A stretch of DNA of 64,000 nucleotides from Hippopus hippopus. Its lineage: Eukaryota > Mollusca > Bivalvia > Cardiida > Cardiidae. The notes beneath the pieces are model-generated. The model was not told the DNA's origin and ran no database searches. It saw only the letters and a program-made list of their open reading frames with translations. The stretch spans positions 23,501,881 through 23,565,880 of the forward strand of contig OX328096.1 of NCBI GenBank assembly GCA_946811185.2. Direction: 5' to 3'. This document shows positions 1-11,263 of the stretch, in pieces. Position 1 is the stretch's first letter, and every line of letters begins with the position of its first letter. The position numbers and the translations under genes were made by a program.

Positions 1-50
1 TATCATGAGAAATTAATATAAGGTGTAAGAAATTGTTTTACGATTAAAGC
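1..50 (+). repeat. Tail fragment of tRNA-derived SINE (type 1)
   Basis: The bases match the 3' tail of the SINE at 6705-6912 (TTAATATAAGGTGTAAGAA versus TTAGTATAAGTTGTAAGAA). The copy is cut by the window edge and by the next repeat. Confidence 0.55.
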
Positions 51-250
51 AGTCCGTGCAGGCTGATATGCGTCAAAACTTTTGCCATTTTTAAATTTTC
101 TGCATGTCAAAGGACCATTCTACCCCCAGTTACAGTCAATTGTTGGACTAAATGGTTTTTATGGATCCACAAATATGGGATGGCTTGCTTGGTATAATGT
201 ATCACGGAGGTGCACTAATCACCCTTTTGCCAGAGCATGGTTCATATATA
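44..250 (+). mobile_element. Family C inverted-repeat element, 5' truncated
   Basis: This is the right half of the element seen whole at 3070-3325. It has the GTCAAAGGACCA and ATGGATCCA segments and the end GCCAGAGCATGG. The short ORFs here are transposon sequence. Confidence 0.7.
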
Positions 251-838
251 AGACGAAGGGTCGAACTGTATTACATGCCAAACCAGGGTAAACTGCTAGT
301 AGTTTTTAGCATATTGCTGAACCCGAGGCGAAGGACTTCTTTCCAGTTACCTATGACAATTTATCTGCAATCTGGTACATAGACTGGAAATTATGATTAA
401 TATTAAGGAATTGATAAAGGTCAAAACGGTTGGAAGCCGACAAGCTTTTCTGCTTCCACCGAGAGATGCAAACTTAAATACCGCAGTGAATTTATTGAAT
501 GAATCTGATTGGTCAATGAAACTGAATATAAGCTTTGAAATAATGGCGTGGTGCTGAAAATAGTTTTGACCAATTAGACTAAAACAAAATATATGTGTGG
601 TTCAGTTTAGATACTTTTGAGAATAAGGGTCGGTTGGTCGGAAAATTATCTTATTTTTTCAAATTATTATTTTTCGCCTACCACGCCCCGGGGGCGATGA
701 ATAGAGTTGAAACAACATAAAATTTTCCAAGGACAACGGCAACATTACGTTGTGATGAAATATTAAACGATCAACAGGTGAAAAAAAAAAATGTTTTGGG
801 TCGGGCGTAAAGATTAGACACAGTAGGGTAGGCCTAAC
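251..838. other. No gene seen
   Basis: AT-rich sequence with no splice-bounded open frame or repeat I recognise, apart from short homopolymers. Confidence 0.5.
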
Positions 839-842
839 ATAT

Positions 843-1112
843 GGCCTGCAACACGCCAAAAGGGACATTCGGACATTTGCGTAAAGTGTCGTCTCGGATC
901 AGCCTGCGCAGTCCGCGCAGTCCGCGCAGTCCGCGCCGTCTGATCCGAGACGACACTTTCCGATCGTGTGTGTTTTTGTTTCACACAAGTCTACTGTTAG
1001 AGAAAATCTAATGTAGTCGTAAAGTGTCGTCTCGGATTAGCCTGCTCGGACTGCGCAGGCTGATCCGAGACGACACTTTATGCAAATGTAGGAATGCCCC
1101 TTTTCGCAAGCC
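843..1112 (+). mobile_element. Family B double-hairpin MITE, copy 1
   Basis: The element starts GGCCTGCAACACGC and ends TTCGCAAGCC, flanked by ATAT on both sides (839-842, 1113-1116). It holds two GC-rich hairpins around CTGCGCAGTCCGCGC and ACTGCGCAGGCTGAT. The first hairpin loop carries a short GCGCAGTCC tandem expansion at about 905-938. Confidence 0.85.
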
Positions 1113-1442
1113 ATATGTATTTCCTTTTGGCCTTAGAATCGTCCAACATCGCTCAAATTGAATGAAGCTCATCGGTCAAAACTACATTTCGACATTTCAT
1201 GCCCATCATTGCCTTCATCGCAAACAATTTGAAGGCGGTGTCCGTTTATATATAGGGCTACATGTATTTTACTTTTAATGAAATTGGTGTTAAAAAAGAA
1301 AAAGTGCAAAGTTGCCCCCCCCCCTCCCCCCGGGAAAAAAAATGAAATCGAAACGTAATTGTATTCACTCAAACGTTTGTTTACATATAAAATACAACCT
1401 GCAGGTAATCAATTGTTTAAATAAATACGGTAGAATCTCACT

Positions 1443-1678
1443 TTAAAAACTCTATACCCGACGACAAATTACTTTTAGACTCGTCCAAATTCCAAGCTGT
1501 TGCAGGCGACAAATCAAATGTAGCTCAGTTTATGAAATTTGTCTCTGAAAAGCCAGAGAATAATGTAGGAAATGGAGAAACTACAGGTTAACAGCGTTTT
1601 CTCCATTTTTCCACAATGTTTTCCAAAGTTGTCTCTTTTTGGATTGTTAAAACTCGAAATTGTAAAGTAAAGGATTAA
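1443..1678 (+). mobile_element. Family A TTAA hairpin MITE
   Basis: I call + the orientation in which the TTTTAGAC..GTCCAAATTGAAAGC arm is on the left. This is a diverged copy with TTAA at both ends and the AAATGGAGAAA / TTTCTCCATTT central hairpin. Confidence 0.75.
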
Positions 1679-1839
1679 CTATTTAACAGGCGATAAAATT
1701 TTACGCTCACCCGGATTGAGAGCCATTGTAGACGATAGAATATGATTTTTTTTTTTTAAATGATAAAATACATTGAAATGATAAAATACATTGCTGTTTC
1801 AAATACCCAGCTCAAACGATTTCTTTCAGCGCAATTGGG

Positions 1840-2025
1840 TTGTCATCGCAACAGGATTCAATTCTCTTGCACCGCTGATCACAGCCGGTGGCTGGAGAAG
1901 AATATTGTGCAAAGTGCTGGTAAAAGAAGCTCATGGGAAACACAGGGAGGTGCTCTGGTCGCCGCAATATTACTGAAATAATGTTGAAAACGGTGTCAAA
2001 CAGCATAGAAATAAGAATCAAGCTC
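1840..2025 (+). repeat. SINE type 2, 5' truncated
   Basis: It matches the body and tail of the SINE at 9164-9440: CGCAACAGGATTCA, then GCCGCAATATTACTGAAAT and the AACGGTGTCAAACA tail. The head with the promoter boxes is missing. Confidence 0.65.
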
Positions 2026-2888
2026 TAACAAATTAAAACGGTGCAAAAGGTGCAATACGTCGAAGAAAGGTAATCGGTGGAGGGTAATAAAATTACGTTA
2101 AATACCAAAAAGCCCTTGTTTTAATTACATGAAGATGGAGCCCTTTGAAACCATCGTGGGAAAAGGAGAATCAAAAAAAAAGAAAAAAGAAAAAAGAAAA
2201 AATAGAGACCATTACCTCATTGGTAGCAAGTTGGAAATGGCCGTTTGCAGGAGCTGTCAATTTTTCAGTTCCTAAATTTGTTGTTTGGGAAAGGAAGTGA
2301 GTGTTCCGGTTACTCGCAGTTGTTCTTTTCCTAATATGTTGTCGTAGAGTATCGCGTTCAGGAACGAAAGAAGGAACGAAAGAAATCTATGCATTTTAAC
2401 TGGTAAAAAGCCTATGGGATATTCTCAGGGGCGTGGTTAGCCCAAATTAAAATATACGCAAAAGTAATACCGAAGGTATTACCAGAGGCCCGAAGTGCTG
2501 CGAGAAGGGAGAGGAATTTTCCAGGAGGGTTGGGGGTCTACCCCAGAAAATTTTTTAATTGCAGAAGCTATTTGGTTGCCTCTGGTAATTTTCTTTGACA
2601 AATTTGTCTTTATTTTGGCAAAATGTACGCAACTTTGTTCTTGCAAGGAGTCAGCTATTCCCCTGAGTTTGTCGTTCCGAAATTCGATTTTCCCCCATTT
2701 CAGGTGATAGTGCAAAATCATGAGAAATTTCGCACAAGTGATCCTTTACGACAAAAGTTCTACACCTGAAATAAGAAAGTATTTCAAAGCGGAGTTATAA
2801 TTGTAGCATCCTCCATTCTAACTTTGAGTGCGTCTTCTGGTCCTGTTAGTATAATACCAAAAACAAAAACAACAGTGGTAATGATGAC
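2026..2888. other. No gene seen; A-rich tract and small MITE fragment
   Basis: 2130-2175 resembles part of a family A left half (CGTGGGAAAAGGAG). An A-rich tract follows at 2176-2202. Nothing else is recognised. Confidence 0.5.
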
Positions 2889-2965
2889 ACTAGGTCCATA
2901 TTCACATACCATTCTTTAGAATATTCTTTTTCTAATTCTCAAGAATGATGATATTAATGATGATA

Positions 2966-3428
2966 TTAGGTCCATATTCATATACCATTCTTTAGAATAT
3001 TCTTTTTCTAATTGTCAAGAATTTTCTTAATATGAAGGTAAAACAACTTCTGATTGGCTAAACCAAATGAGCTTTGCTCTGTGAAAAGGGGGCTTAATGC
3101 ATCTGCGAAAAGTCGACCCAGGTCAGCCTGGGCAGTCCGCACAGGCTAACCTGGGCCGCAACTTTTCGTTATTGGTCAATTTTGTGTTTATCAAAGGACC
3201 AGTCTACCTCATGATTAAGTCGGTTATTTAACAGTGGCTATTAAGGATCCATAATTATGTGATGACTTGGGCCGGTATCATGTATCACGGTGATGCATTA
3301 AGCCCTCTTTTGCCAGAGCTTGGCTCAAATGGTTTAGCCAATCAGAAGTTGTGTAACTTTCAAAATTTGAAAATTCTTTAGCACAAGGCTCTGAGAATAT
3401 TTTTTAGAATGGTTTGTGAATATGAAAC
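2966..3428 (+). mobile_element. Family F hairpin element interrupted by family C
   Basis: The outer element has ends like CATATACCATTCTTTAGAAT and TTTTAGAATGGTTTGTGAAT and central arms ACTTCTGATTGGCTAAACC / GGTTTAGCCAATCAGAAGT. The loop is split by the family C copy at 3070-3325. A partial duplicate of the left end lies at 2889-2948. Confidence 0.78.
3070..3325 (+). mobile_element. Family C inverted-repeat element, full copy
   Basis: It starts AGCTTTGCTCTGTGAAAAGG and ends CTTTTGCCAGAGCTTGGCT, an imperfect terminal inverted repeat. It carries a CAGGTCAGCCTG..CAGGCTAACCTG hairpin. CAAATG flanks both sides (3064-3069, 3326-3331), consistent with a target duplication. Confidence 0.8.
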
Positions 3429-3431
3429 CTA

Positions 3432-3628
3432 GGTCTGTATTCACCAACTACTCTTAAGAACGTTCTTTGTGTTATTTTCCAAGCTTCACTAAATTTGAAG
3501 TAACACAACTTCTGATTGGCTAAACCAAATGGTTTAATCATTCAGAAGTTGTGTTACTTTTAAATTTAGAAAATTCTGGCGAATAAGACAAAAAAAAAAA
3601 GCGCTTAAGAATGGTTGGTGAATACGAA
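3432..3628 (+). mobile_element. Family F hairpin element just before exon 1
   Basis: Terminal repeats GTATTCACCAACTACTCTTAAG and the complement of CTTAAGAATGGTTGGTGAAT bound a hairpin of ACTTCTGATTGGCTAAACC. The ATG at 3611 lies inside the right terminal repeat. Confidence 0.82.
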
Positions 3629-3671
3629 CTGCTACTGTCGATTGCCCAACTTTACTATTGTTTGTTTGCAG

Positions 3672-5308
3672 GTATACTTATCCTGAGCTGTGTAACACTA
3701 ACGGCAGTACCTGTAGCCAGGGGATCTGTTACCCCAACAGTAACTGGTATCATGAAAGGATTATCGGTTTCTCACACATTTGCCGGTAATGGAGCCACTC
3801 CTTACTGTCTTTATGACTGGGGAGACAATGACACAGAAATAAAACCTTTGTCAGATCCTGAAAATCCAGACGATTCTACCCACGACTACGCTGCTGCTGA
3901 TTACTACAGCGTTCATATTATTTGCGTGACACATGACGATGTCTACACATTCGACAACGATAGCTTATACGTTGGTGACTCGATTTCTGGTTTCTCGGTC
4001 GTTAATTCCACATTCGACATCATCGTAGGAGTTCCAGGTCCCGTATCAGGCAACGTTGTGGTTGGTATTCAGTTTTCTACAGGAACACACTTGGATATCG
4101 AAGTCACCATCATGGCAACCGGCAACGTGGTTTCCGTTAATGATTATGACGCTCATGATGCAGAGTTTATGACCTTTGCAAGTTCGCAATTTACGGAAAG
4201 TGGTTTGTATGCCGTGGAAGTAAATGCAACAAACCCGATTTCAGGGACCGTTCTTCGACATTTTGTGCTTGCAATCGAAGAGGAGGTCGATAATGTCGTT
4301 CTGTCTTCTACAGGCCAATCCGGAACCTCATATTATTTCCTAGTAAGCCATGACCACGTGATTACTACGTCATTAACCGCAGAGAATCCCGTTTTCACCT
4401 GGTGGCTGGAGGGTGACGGTACATTGATTAATGCAAGTGTTGAAGCATGTGATGGGACAATTACTTCCAACTCTTTTACCATTCAAGAAACTACTACCGG
4501 GACATATCAGCTTACCCAAGTTATATCAAATCATGTCAATTCCGTCACTAATATCTTAAACGTGTCCTTTTACCACATTGTTAACAACTTCACTGCATCA
4601 CTGAGCAAGGACATTGCATTCTACAATGACAATATCGTTATAACAATTGATCTTGACCCTGCAGCTTTACTCCAGATGGGCGTGGTTCAGTGTGAGATAA
4701 ATCAGGGTGATGGTAACGGGCCCATCACAAAAACTTTCAATCTTACCGCTGATGACTACGGCAATCTGACTGCTCAAAACAAACAACAGACAACAGATAA
4801 CAAACAGTTTAACGCTGGGTGGTATTATCCGACAGTAGTATGCTCTAACGGATTACCAGATGTGATTGATGGAATTGCTACAAGACAAACATTTGATCTA
4901 TTTCTAATAACAGTTAATCCAGTAGAGAATTTGGTAGTGAGCAACAATAGCCCAAATATATCAAACCACCCTCATACAATGTCGTTAGACTTGTCAGTAA
5001 ACTTGAGCAATGGTTCAGATCTTCCCCTCGCTAATGTAACCTGTGTCTTCACTTACTCAGACCCAAACAGTCCAATTAACACCACAGGAGACATCACCTT
5101 TGGAAATCCCCTTGTTACCACTATACCATTCACATTAGGAGATAAAGACTATACCATTCAATGGAATTGTAGTAATGAACTGTCTCACATGGCTGATTCT
5201 ATAAATGTTTATGTGTTCTATGACTGTTGGAAGCAAAAGCAATATTTTGACGATGAGGTTCACAATAGTGACACCCCACGAGTTTCGTACACGAACAAAC
5301 CATACACG
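3672..5308 (+). CDS. Exon 1 of model: PKD-like repeats of polycystin-1-like protein
   Basis: This is an open exon of 1637 nt. The chosen acceptor is the pyrimidine-rich TTGTTTGCAG ending at 3671 and the donor is ACG|GTAAGA at 5309. An in-frame ATG at 3611 exists, but it lies in the terminal repeat of a transposon and gives an acidic start unlike a signal peptide. Counting from that ATG, residues 39-122 form the clearest PKD unit (VTG then YDWGDND at 68-74, then HDYAAADYYSV). Weaker units follow at about 129-225, 228-322 (WWLEGDG at 264-270), 325-436 (INQGDG at 363-368) and 439-535. About 18 N-X-S/T sequons (e.g. NDT, NST, NAT, NVS, NLT, NGS) point to an extracellular chain. The cysteine near the exon end (YDCW, 537-540) leads toward the REJ module. 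A beta-sandwich ectodomain is well supported; the exact number of PKD units is not. Confidence 0.8.
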
Positions 5309-5439
5309 GTAAGACTTCAAATGTTCTTTTTATTGCATTTGCTTGTTTGCTTGCTGGGCGTTTAGAATTGTTTTCAATATCATTTTAGATATAACATGGC
5401 GGTAAGTGCATGTATCAAATATCTTACAGCTGGGTCTGT

Positions 5440-5646
5440 AGGTATATTCACCAGTCATTCTTTGGACCGTTCTTAGTTTTTGTTCTCCAAGATTTTCTAA
5501 ATTTGAAAGTAGAGTAACTTCTGATCGGCTAAACCATATGGTTTAGCCAATCAGAAGTTACACTACTTTCAAATTTAGAAACTGATTCTGGAGAATATAT
5601 GAAGTCCTAGGAATATTCTTAGAATGGTTGGGGAATACGGATCCAG
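5440..5646 (+). mobile_element. Family F hairpin element, third copy
   Basis: The ends TATTCACCAGTCATTCTT and AGAATGGTTGGGGAATACG flank hairpin arms around CCATATGG. It lies about 130 bp after the exon 1 donor. Confidence 0.8.
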
Positions 5647-5706
5647 GACTTTGCAAGCTGCTAACTGCTTTTTTATATACACATGTATCGTCACCATAAT
5701 GTTACT

Positions 5707-5933
5707 TTAAAAGCTGTTACGGCAGATAAATGAATCAGCTCCTAATGACTGTCATCCAGATTGAAAGTGTTTGAAGACGACAATTTCTGTTTGGCTCAAG
5801 TGATTGAATTTTTCTTTAGAAGAGGAGTAAGCATTGTGAGAAAAGGAGAAAATACGAGTCTGTCACCTTTTTCCAACAATACCTTCCTTTCTCAAGGTCG
5901 TTAAAAGAATGAGGTTGTTTGCTAAAGGGTTAA
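5707..5933 (+). mobile_element. Family A TTAA hairpin MITE
   Basis: Diverged copy with TTAA ends; the core GTGAGAAAAGGAGAAAATAC is kept, and the right palindrome arm is degraded. Confidence 0.7.
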
Positions 5934-6700
5934 GTTTGAAAATGAGTATGGAAACAACTGAAGATCTATTGCATATTGGCAGACCTACTTAAAGACGAGC
6001 ACTAGGCCAAAATATCTGTGCCAGTCCGATCAATGTTACCTTATGAATCCAAATATAAGTAAAATTTGAAATGTAATGTTCGAAATTGAGTTAAATCTTT
6101 GAAATTAGAAATGAATAAATTATAGTAACTCGACGATTTTCATTCCTCAACCATAACAACAACAACAACAAAAACTCAAATGCGATTTCTACAGTTTGTT
6201 TCCTTCCGAAAATTTCTTTTGTTTTTACATATTTTGTGGTTTAAAGTATGCTGAATCAAAATAAATCAAGAAAAAAGGGGGTTACAGGCTTTAATTCTGA
6301 GTAATCACCATGAAATAAACATACGGGGTTTCCTGTCATTTTCATATGAGATGGTACAAAACTGCTATCAAAATATGACCATTTTGACAGTGTAGAGCAC
6401 ATTGTAGACATCTTTCATTCTATAAATTGAAATGTATAACAAGATGCAACAATTATAAAATAAAATCATTAAAAAAGATCTTAAGTGAAAATTTTTCCTT
6501 AAAGAAATGATATCTTGGTCCTAAAATTCTGTCGACAAAACAAAAATGACATCAGTGCTTTTTTTCGTAAATTTCTGAGAAACCTATTCAAGATTTTTTT
6601 TCAAAATTTCACATTTTGTGCTTTGCAGTATCTTTAACATAAAATCAAAAAGATATACATGGGTTACTGGTTTCGTTTTCACGTAATAAGTTATTTTATG
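5934..6700. other. No gene seen; AT-rich intron sequence
   Basis: Contains a short AAC repeat near 6153-6172 and otherwise no recognised feature. Confidence 0.55.
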
Positions 6701-6704
6701 ATAC

Positions 6705-6912
6705 ATGGGTGATGTGCATGGTTGTGAGGTAGAGCGTCGGCCTAGTAAGCAAAGGGTCCCGAGTTCGAGACCCGGGAGCGGGTGTCAACTTTGGGATCTT
6801 TCATTGGCCCACACATTCGGCGCGAGTACTGGTGCAGTTCTCAGAAAGCAGAATCGAGAGAGATTAGTATAAGTTGTAAGAACTTGTTTCTCAATCGATA
6901 TAAAATAAATAT
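6705..6912 (+). repeat. tRNA-derived SINE (type 1)
   Basis: It has pol III promoter boxes of tRNA type: box A TGGTTGTGAGGTAGAGCG near 6720 and box B GAGTTCGAGACCC near 6762. The body has CACATTCGGCGCGAGTACTG, and the tail ends in TATAAAATAAATATG. No aminoacyl-acceptor stem is intact, so this is not a tRNA gene. Confidence 0.8.
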
Positions 6913-6925
6913 GTTTAAACTAAAC

Positions 6926-7390
6926 TATGGGGGTGCTCTCCCCTGAAAAATATTTTTGATTTTATGACAATTCTATTGTTACATACAGTACACAAGTACT
7001 AATGTACTACTTAACCCTTTATGACTTTGAATCCTTTTTCATAAAGATACTTTTGAAAACATTGTGGGAAAAGGAGAAATTGCTAAGAATGAGCAGCTCA
7101 TTTTATAACATAAGGGCGGTACTCTCCCCTGAAAAAATTTTTTTGATTTTATGATAATTCCTTAGTTACAGTATTCATGTACTAATGTACTACTTAACCC
7201 TTTACTTCATATAGATGACTTTGAATGTCTCTGCATTGAGGAGCTTTTGAAAAAATTGTGTAAAAGGAGAAATTACTTAGAACGAGCAGCCCATTTTATA
7301 ACATAAGGATGGTGCTCTCTCATAAAAATTATGATGATTTTATGACAATTTTATTGTTACATACAATATTCATGCACTAATGCACTACTA
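6926..7390 (+). repeat. Three ~190-bp tandem units containing MITE left halves
   Basis: Units begin near 6926, 7111 and 7304 with GG(T/C)GGTGCTCTC-like sequence, then GATTTTATGA, ACTAATGTACTAC and TTAACCCTTTA. Each ends in a family A left half (AACATTGTGGGAAAAGGAGAAATTGCT type). The third runs into a complete MITE. Confidence 0.75.
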
Positions 7391-7592
7391 ACCCTTTACT
7401 TCATATAGATAATTTTGAATGCCTCTGCATTGAGAAGCTGTTGAAAACATTGTGGGAAAAGAAGAAATTGCTGGTAATCAGCAATTTCTCTTTTTCCCCA
7501 CAATGTTTTCTACCCTTTCTGAACACTGAAACTGTTGTCTGCAAATGCTTTCAATTTGGTCAAGGCTAAAATGTCGTCTGGTAAAGGGTTAA
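7387..7592 (-). mobile_element. Family A TTAA hairpin MITE
   Basis: The core is GAAATTGCTGGTAATCAGCAATTTC and the right end is GGTAAAGGGTTAA. The left terminus is joined to the tandem array before it. Confidence 0.8.
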
Positions 7593-7628
7593 CATCAGGT
7601 AAGTATAACCTTAGATAGGAAATACAAC

Positions 7629-7760
7629 TTAACCCTTTCAGTGCCATTATCGAAAACAGGAGCTTTTGCGGATGGCATAGATCAAGATCAGACTGCACAG
7701 GATCTACAGTCTGATCTTGGATCTATACCAACCGCTTGTTTAGTCAAGTCTGTAGGCTAA
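7629..7760 (+). mobile_element. Family E (GATC-hairpin) MITE, partial
   Basis: It starts TTAACCCTTTCAGTGCC and contains the hairpin GATCAGACTG..CAGTCTGATC. The right end is not recognisable. Confidence 0.6.
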
Positions 7761-9160
7761 CAGTTCGTCGATCAGCTTTCCATGGCTCGTTCGACGATTT
7801 TGATATCTCATCTTGAGAAAACTTTTTTGTACACTTTGCATAAGAAGAAGTGGGTGGGGGACTGACAGTGACCTTCGTTTCTTCTGCCTCGCTAGTTGTA
7901 TACAGTCGATATTCCTTGTATCATTTTTTGGAGATGCAGACTAAACCCTTGAAATACGGTCTAACATAGATTTCTGCGTAAAATAATCTTAAAAGCGAAA
8001 CATGTTTATGTTGTTTATGATTTCGTGTCGTATGATGAAACTATCCGAGTACTACTCAACTATTTCCTTCGTGAAGAGTCAAATATCGTCCTTTATACTA
8101 ATATGCTATATTATTGCACCAGATTTGAATTGAAAAGAAGTTAGATCATTCAAAAGGACGCACAAGCCCAGACGAACGAATCCGGACGAGCAAGCCTGGG
8201 CGAATAACCCCAGGGGCAAAAAAGCCCGTTCCCATGCGCAACAGGTTGCGCAAAGGAAACTACCGAAAATGTCCTTAAAGTCACGAATGACTGCCCTAAC
8301 ATTTGGCTAAAGATGCCAAGCGGAACCGGCCGAGTTGTTGAGTTGATGAATTAATGCGAGAAAATAGTTCTTCTTCGGCCCGCCTTTTCTGTCCTTAACC
8401 TGGCATTCAGAAGCGCAACACTTTCATTGTTAAGTCTAGTTGATTGACTTCTTTTTCAGAAGTTTCTTTGTCAAATTTAATGACTTGTCCATAGACAAGT
8501 ATATGGGATTTGGCCGGACACTCGAGCATCTTTGCCACCCCTGCCCAAGACACTGAGCAGACGACTTTGAAAAAAATCGGTGTAAAAACGGATGTCTAAC
8601 CTATTTGTAAAGGGTTAAATATAGAAACGGGTGTATTAATATTTCATAATCAAGTAATTAATTTTACATAGATCGATCTCTAAGACCATGAAGTAGATAC
8701 CTACTTTCCCACCGGGCATTCTAGACCTAAAAGCTGTCGTGAATAGCATGAAGTAAGTCCCAATCCAAAAGTTGCCTTGGCATTTATTTCTTGATTTTAT
8801 GTTGGGCCTTTCATACACTAGAGATACAGAACAGTTCACAAATAAAGGACCAAATCATATCATATACTTAAAATTCAACTTTGACAAACAGTAACAACGG
8901 CAAGAAAGAACTGTCTATTAAAAGTAGTTCCCTGACATTTCTTTTTCTATGATCACAAGCCATTCTGAATTTACCAGGTAACCGTGATTTATTTCTGCTT
9001 TGCAAATTTCAAACATTTTCTTTTACTTATTTACAAGTATCTCTTTCTTGATAAACTCTATTAATATTTGGAGCCCCTTGCTTTTTTTTTTCCCAAAATT
9101 TGTTGCAAAAGACTTTAAAACCATTCTTACAATTTATGTATCTTCTATCAAGATGAATTT
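7761..9160. other. No gene seen; unassigned intron sequence
   Basis: 8150-8400 is GC-richer than its surroundings with CAAGCCTGGGCGAATA-type sequence, origin unknown. I see no exon fitting the gene's phase. Confidence 0.45.
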
Positions 9161-9163
9161 GCT

Positions 9164-9440
9164 GAGCCCCGGTAGCTCAGGACTTAAAGAAAAGGGGGTC
9201 GCTGGTTTGATCCTCAGCTCGGCTAATTTCTTTCCAAGGATTGATGATAGTCATTGCGACAGGATTCATTCCTCTCTCACCGTTGATTTTTGTTTCAATG
9301 ATGGTAATGTGGGAAAGCAGCGAGTGGCTTGGAAAGAATATTGTGCCGAATACTGGTAAAAGAAATTCCTGGAAAGCACGGATGGGTGGGCATGCCGCCG
9401 CGATAAAACTGAAATAATGTTTAAAACGGCATTAAACACC
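9164..9440 (+). repeat. tRNA-derived SINE (type 2), near full length
   Basis: It begins GCCCCGGTAGCTCAGGAC (box A) with box B GGTTTGATCCTC near 9208. The body has GCGACAGGATTCATTCCTC and GGAAAGAATATTGTGC; the tail is CTGAAATAATG then AACGGCATTAAACA. Related copies are at 13486, 18763, 1840, 53385 and 54775. Confidence 0.78.
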
Positions 9441-9466
9441 ATATAATCAATTAATCAACATGAATT

Positions 9467-9668
9467 TGTCCTTTACCACATGACAAAATTTTAGGGGACT
9501 CATTCAAGCTATGACTTGATAATGAGATTTGTTTCAATAAAAGAAGAAAACATTGTGGGAAAAGGAGAAAATGCTGGTTTCCAGCATTTTCTTCTTTTCC
9601 CACAATGTGTTCAAAAGCCCTCTACCTCAAGGCTGTTAAAATCTTGGGACTCTGTGGTAAAGGATTAA
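9467..9668 (+). mobile_element. Family A TTAA hairpin MITE
   Basis: The hairpin GGAGAAAATGCTGG / CCAGCATTTTCTTC is nearly perfect; the right end is GGTAAAGGATTAA. Confidence 0.85.
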
Positions 9669-10126
9669 GGTATCATCCGAGGATCGAGCGGGGATTGGGG
9701 TGGGGGAGAGGGCTAGAATTTTCAAAGTAACTGCTGTCTGCCTGAATGTTGACCAAGTATCAATGTAGCAGTAGATACTAGATCGTTTCATTGCAAAAGT
9801 TTTTCCTAGCAATATTGTTTGCAGGTATACTGTTATACCAGTATACACACTGAAAGGAAATAAAAACATTTAATGCAGTAGCAAATTTGAGTATGTAATG
9901 ATCTATTTGAAAAAGAAAATACTGTAACTTGCCTTTTGCCATCTTTTCCACAATGTTTTCTCCCCTTTAAAGACAATTTACAGTTCTTGGAACCAAACTG
10001 TATTTGTTATCTGTATAGTTACATATTAAGTCTTCTTCATTTTTCAGGTCAGCTAGTTAATTTTTGGCTTTAAAATCTCTTGAAATGTACAGTCTTACTA
10101 GTGTCTTTCAGAAATTTTACACCTTT

Positions 10127-10580
10127 ATAACTTTTTACAAGACAATAAAATTTTAGACTGGTCCAAGTTCAAACATAGTAAAGTTAGCTGAAATTATGGT
10201 AATTATCTGGAAAATTGTAGAAAAGCTTGTGGGAAAAGGAGAAAATGCTGGTTACCAGCATTTTCTCCTTTTCCCACAAGGTTTTCAAAAGGCTTTTTTC
10301 TTGTATTCAGGATCGTTTGGTTAAAGGTTAAGAAAAAAAGAAAACCCCCACCTGCCTTGAATTTGGTTGCCTTGGGAAACAGATAACTCTTTACTAAATG
10401 GCACAATTTTATACTTTTCAAATAAATGTAGCTCAAAAACTGAATTTTTGGTTGCATAGAAAAAATTATGGAAAACTAAGAAAATGCTAGTTACCAGCAT
10501 TTTCTTCTTTTCCACAATATCTTTTTAAAGCCTTTTTCGTTCAGGTTGTTAAAACTCAGGATTGTTTGGTAAAGGGTTAA
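10127..10580 (+). mobile_element. Two family A MITEs in direct orientation
   Basis: Copy one spans 10127-10331 with a perfect core palindrome around GCTGGTTACCAGC. Copy two spans 10383-10580 with TTAACTGG-free ends and core GCTAGTTACCAGC. Exon 2 starts 131 bp later. Confidence 0.85.
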
Positions 10581-10711
10581 AAAGAATTACTTTACTGGCA
10601 TGTAAATTGTAAGTTAAAATATTGGGTGGGGCATTAGAAAAGAAACACGGGTTGATTAAAAAAAGATGATTTCATTTCAAAAAGTAATTAATTTCTGTTT
10701 ATTCATTTCAG

Positions 10712-11231
10712 TTAACTGGGGATGTCCAACTTAAAACATCAGCAAATTGTGAGTTACCAGTTGAGTCATATTTCACCGTCTACGAATACAACATCAACAA
10801 CTTTGAGGAGACACTGGTTATAAACATAACTGGCCCAGACTCTTTGTCATCCCACACATTTCTAGCTGACACTATGCAGCCAGTTTTACATAAGATTTAT
10901 CTGTATACAACATTTCCTAACCATGAAGGACAACCTGTACTGGGGGACTACTTATTTGTTGAGTTCATTCTCCCAGATTTGCACATTTCAATCGTAGATG
11001 ATGCAAACACAGATAACAACAAGCGTAGGGTAGTCAAAACTAAGAAAGTAGTTCTTAATTCTTATCGGTCCAACGATCCTGCCGGAAATCTGTCAGGCGT
11101 GGCACCTGCCACCCGATCATGGACATGTCAGACAAGCCCAGATATTTCAGATGATGAGATTGAAACATATTTTTTCTCTGAAACACTCCAATCATCCACT
11201 ACAGATTGTTCACAGCTGCTGATGAATAATG
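10712..11231 (+). CDS. Exon 2: REJ module, N-terminal part
   Basis: The acceptor is TTTATTCATTTCAG ending at 10711 and the donor is AATG|GTAAAT at 11232. The exon is 520 nt, enters in phase 0 and leaves in phase 1. It encodes TSANCELPVES near the start and LNSYRSNDPAG followed by SWTC near residues 124-142 of the exon. A 'serine/asparagine-Y-x-S-x-D-P' turn followed by W-x-C is the best-known signature of REJ domains. Cysteines in NCEL, WTCQ and TDCS would form the module's disulfides. The assignment to REJ rests on pattern recognition rather than a profile search. Confidence 0.82.
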
Positions 11232-11263
11232 GTAAATATATCTTTTTTAACATTTTACTTGTG

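Noticed and set aside
6705..6912. tRNA gene
   Set aside because: Box A and box B are present, but the flanks do not form an acceptor stem and a second copy with the same tail exists at 33510-33735, so it is a SINE.
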